A stretch of 64,000 bases of DNA from Orthonyx spaldingii (taxonomy: Eukaryota > Chordata > Aves > Passeriformes > Orthonychidae), in assembly GCA_013397795.1 (NCBI GenBank), contig VZTJ01004488.1, positions 1,206,217-1,270,216 of the forward strand. The letters are read 5' to 3'. The position numbers and the translations under genes are program-made. Below the pieces are notes generated by a model that ran no database searches, had not been told where the DNA came from, and worked only from the letters and a program-made list of their open reading frames with translations. Below are positions 61,501 through 64,000 of this stretch, one piece after another (position 1 is the first letter of the stretch; every line of letters begins with the position of its first letter).

Positions 61501-64000
61501 TTTTCCCATTCTTCTATATGCTCTAAGTGTATAAGTTCTGTGAATTTTCACTCTTCATTTTTCCTAGAGGAAATAATATTGATTACCAAATAGTTTTAAT
61601 ACATAATTTGGACAAATAATCATTAATTTTAAATTTCTCACTCAGCATCTATGAACATTTCATAAATACTTGAAAGATATTGAAAAATGTTTAAAATACA
61701 GTAGATAACTTACAAGAAATTATTTGTTAAAAACATATATACAGAAATAATGGGGAGTTTTTCTTTCTCTTTTTGATCAGCTTTCCCTTTATAATTAAAT
61801 GCAAACTTTTAACCCTAGAGAATTTAAAAATCTTCATTTTTAGCATTCATAGGAAATAGGAAAGAGGTGAATCATTGATTAATGTTAAAAAGGACCATGC
61901 AAATGTGTTATTATAATCAGGAAACAGAACTGATTCACCTACTTCATTTGAAACTCTTCAGTTCAGATTAATGCTAGGTCTTTATATTTTAATATTGCAT
62001 TAACAGCAGGATTCTTTTTATTGGGAAAATATCAAAACTGATATATCCTCTGATTTCGAATGGCAATTACTCTTGTTACAAAAATAATATTTACAGTATG
62101 GAAAATATTACACTCTACTCAATTTGCATGGTTGCAAGTGACTCATATTAGCATATTTTAAGAAACTATGGTTAATTAGAGTCTTCCAGTTGAAATTATG
62201 GCATTTGCATTTGAGAGAGGGTATCATCTGTGCAAAGGGTGGCAAGTTCTTAAAAGCCACTTTCAGTTTGAAATAGGAACAAATAAGGTCATTAAATGTC
62301 TTGTTAGATAAATGTACGTAAATTAAATGATTTTTCTCATACTGCATACATCAAAGTCACAATGTACAATCATTCCTACTTCTAAACAACAAGTAGTCAC
62401 TTTAAATAAAAAGTGAAGCAATTGTTTTACCCAAATCTACCAGGGTTGTCTTCCCACTCAGCAGCTGTTTTGGGGTTTTTTTTCTCTTCACCTTCCCTCA
62501 CTTTTTTTCCTTTTTCCGTTTATAAAATACTGAGGCAAAAGATTGAAAATCATCCTTGTGACATGGATAGCAGAGAAAATTTTTCAGCTTTTTCAGGTGA
62601 TTCAGTTTTTTTAACAGAAAGTTTGGAATAACTGCATATTTATCCTAAAGTATTCCTTAGATACAGGGAAGTCAAGGATGAAATAATAAAAATTCAGTAG
62701 TAGTGCAGCTTTAGATGAGAAGTTGGCAGAGGGTGGCTTTGGAAGGAATTTTAAGGGATTATCTAATCTAAGACCACTTATATTATTCTTCACAAACATT
62801 TAACTAACCGGTTCTCTGAGACCTCTGATAAATGAGATTAATTTAGGATAGTAATTTCATTCTTTCAAAGATAACACACATTCATATACTGCTTACGGCT
62901 GAAAATGGAGCTATAACTATTTCTTATATTTGGGTTGATACTTTGAAATCTAGACATCCAAGATAATTGTTATAAAATACATGTGAAGATTAGGAAAATT
63001 CAAGAGATAATTTCTGGTTAATGATATGCTATGCCAGAAATTCCACTGACAATAGAAAGAACTGGCAATAAACTTTGGATTGCTCTATTCTGTCTTCAAA
63101 AAGAATTAGATGAAGAACTTTGTATGCTGGTGTTGAAAAATGGTGTAAGTAGAATAAAATTAAAAATGTAAAATGAAAGGTATGGGCCCCTCCTCTTTCT
63201 CACTACAGTGGGCAGCTTTTGATGCTTCCTTATGTAAATTTAAATTGGACTGTTCAAGACTTGTCATTTGGAAAACTGTCCTGCTTACCCACCTCTGAAT
63301 TCAATCCCTTCATCTCTAATGGAGTTTATGCATATATAAACATCTCAACAGAGAGAGGTTCTCAAAATGTATTTTCTCCTTAATCAAATTGCCCATTCAC
63401 AAAACATTGAGGTTGTGTAAACCCTGTTCATCAATGGTTAAAACTTTGGTGTGTTATCAACACTGTTTTGGCCACAAATCCAAAACACAACACCATATCA
63501 GTTACTATGAAGAAAATTGACTCTGCCCCATTCAATACCAGTACAATAAGGCATTGTTTCTATACTAAATAATCTATAATCTAGATAGAAGCTAATGCAA
63601 ATGACCTTTGTATGCAAAGAAACAAAAGTACAAATTGAAAGTAGGACAGAAAACATTTTCTTTTTAATGACCAGCAATGAAGCAAGATAATAGGTAGACA
63701 TAATTCAGTAACAGAAGAACTAGAGAATTTATTTAAAATATCGTACTTTTTTCTACCCAAACTAAGCTTCCACCAAAGACAACACTGAAGTTAATGACTG
63801 TGGAAAAGTGGGTGTTTTTCTATTTTACATTATCTTCTAAATGGTTTTTTCCCTCATTTCATCTTCTTTTTTTTTCCTTTTAGTTTTCTTCAGGACAGCA
63901 ATAACAGAAAAAAAAGTGATTTCATGTCAAGTGTATAGAAAAAAATCTCAAAACAAGTGTCATGTGCCAATGTTTTAATCTGCTTCTCCTATGGTCTTCA

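Larger units (their letters stand above)
56151..64000. other. No recognised gene or transposon
   Basis: About 7.8 kb of AT-rich DNA. Contains TATATT-type tract 56269-56312, an A run near 58056-58068 and four CTTTTAAT repeats (58502-58550). The 134-codon minus frame 56707-57111 has no recognisable motif. The segment 56540-56700 carries TTAATTAAAG and other homeodomain-like cores and may be regulatory, unproven. Confidence 0.45.

Noticed and set aside
1..64000. CRISPR array, tRNA, rRNA, prokaryotic operons
   Set aside because: No regularly spaced direct repeats, no cloverleaf-like sequence with A and B boxes, and no dense same-strand frames with ribosome-binding sites.

Overview
This window looks like nuclear DNA of a bird. 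It is AT-rich, has no dense gene array, and its dispersed repeats are CR1 LINE fragments, several of them ending in the ATTCTATGA-type octamer of sauropsid CR1. It also carries solo LTRs of class II (6-bp target duplication) endogenous retroviruses. The identification rests on repeat families known from birds; turtles and crocodilians also have CR1, so bird is an inference. No prokaryotic gene organisation, CRISPR array, tRNA or rRNA was seen.

Layout. 1-2885: AT-rich, gene-free, with T/G low-complexity tracts and a perfect 11-bp-arm palindrome at 1917-1940. 2886-3395: CR1 (+). 3396-8577: no repeat recognised; one weak candidate terminal exon at 6226-6326. 8578-8945: CR1 (+) lacking its 3' end. 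9066-9394: solo LTR (-) with a perfect 6-bp target duplication. 12494-12690: CR1 (-). 16442-16856: second solo LTR of the same family (+), also with a perfect 6-bp duplication. About 21251-22160: a CpG-richer block that looks like the 3' end of a different retrovirus-like element (possible internal remnant plus LTR). 22585-22728: candidate terminal exon. 26650-27052 and 29173-29890: CR1 (-). 38814-38871: assembly gap. 44219-44310: small CR1 fragment (+). 52136-53236: the longest clear CR1 (+), with reverse-transcriptase C-terminal sequence. 53392-53508 and 54001-54051: two short tandem duplications. About 55240-56150: a much older CR1-like LINE remnant, readable only through short conserved blocks. 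56151-64000: no repeat recognised apart from AT-rich tracts.

The open reading frames (longest 143 codons) have the composition of translated non-coding AT-rich DNA, or are pieces of CR1/LTR. I find no complete protein-coding gene. The window is best read as intergenic or intronic DNA. Two short stretches (6226-6326 and 22585-22728, both +) have a plausible splice acceptor, an open frame to a stop and a downstream AATAAA, and are offered only as candidates. I saw no clear new biological system. The most interesting signals are the two related solo LTRs with a compensatory base change in a shared hairpin, the CpG-rich hairpin-bearing retroviral block, and the ancient CR1 remnant.
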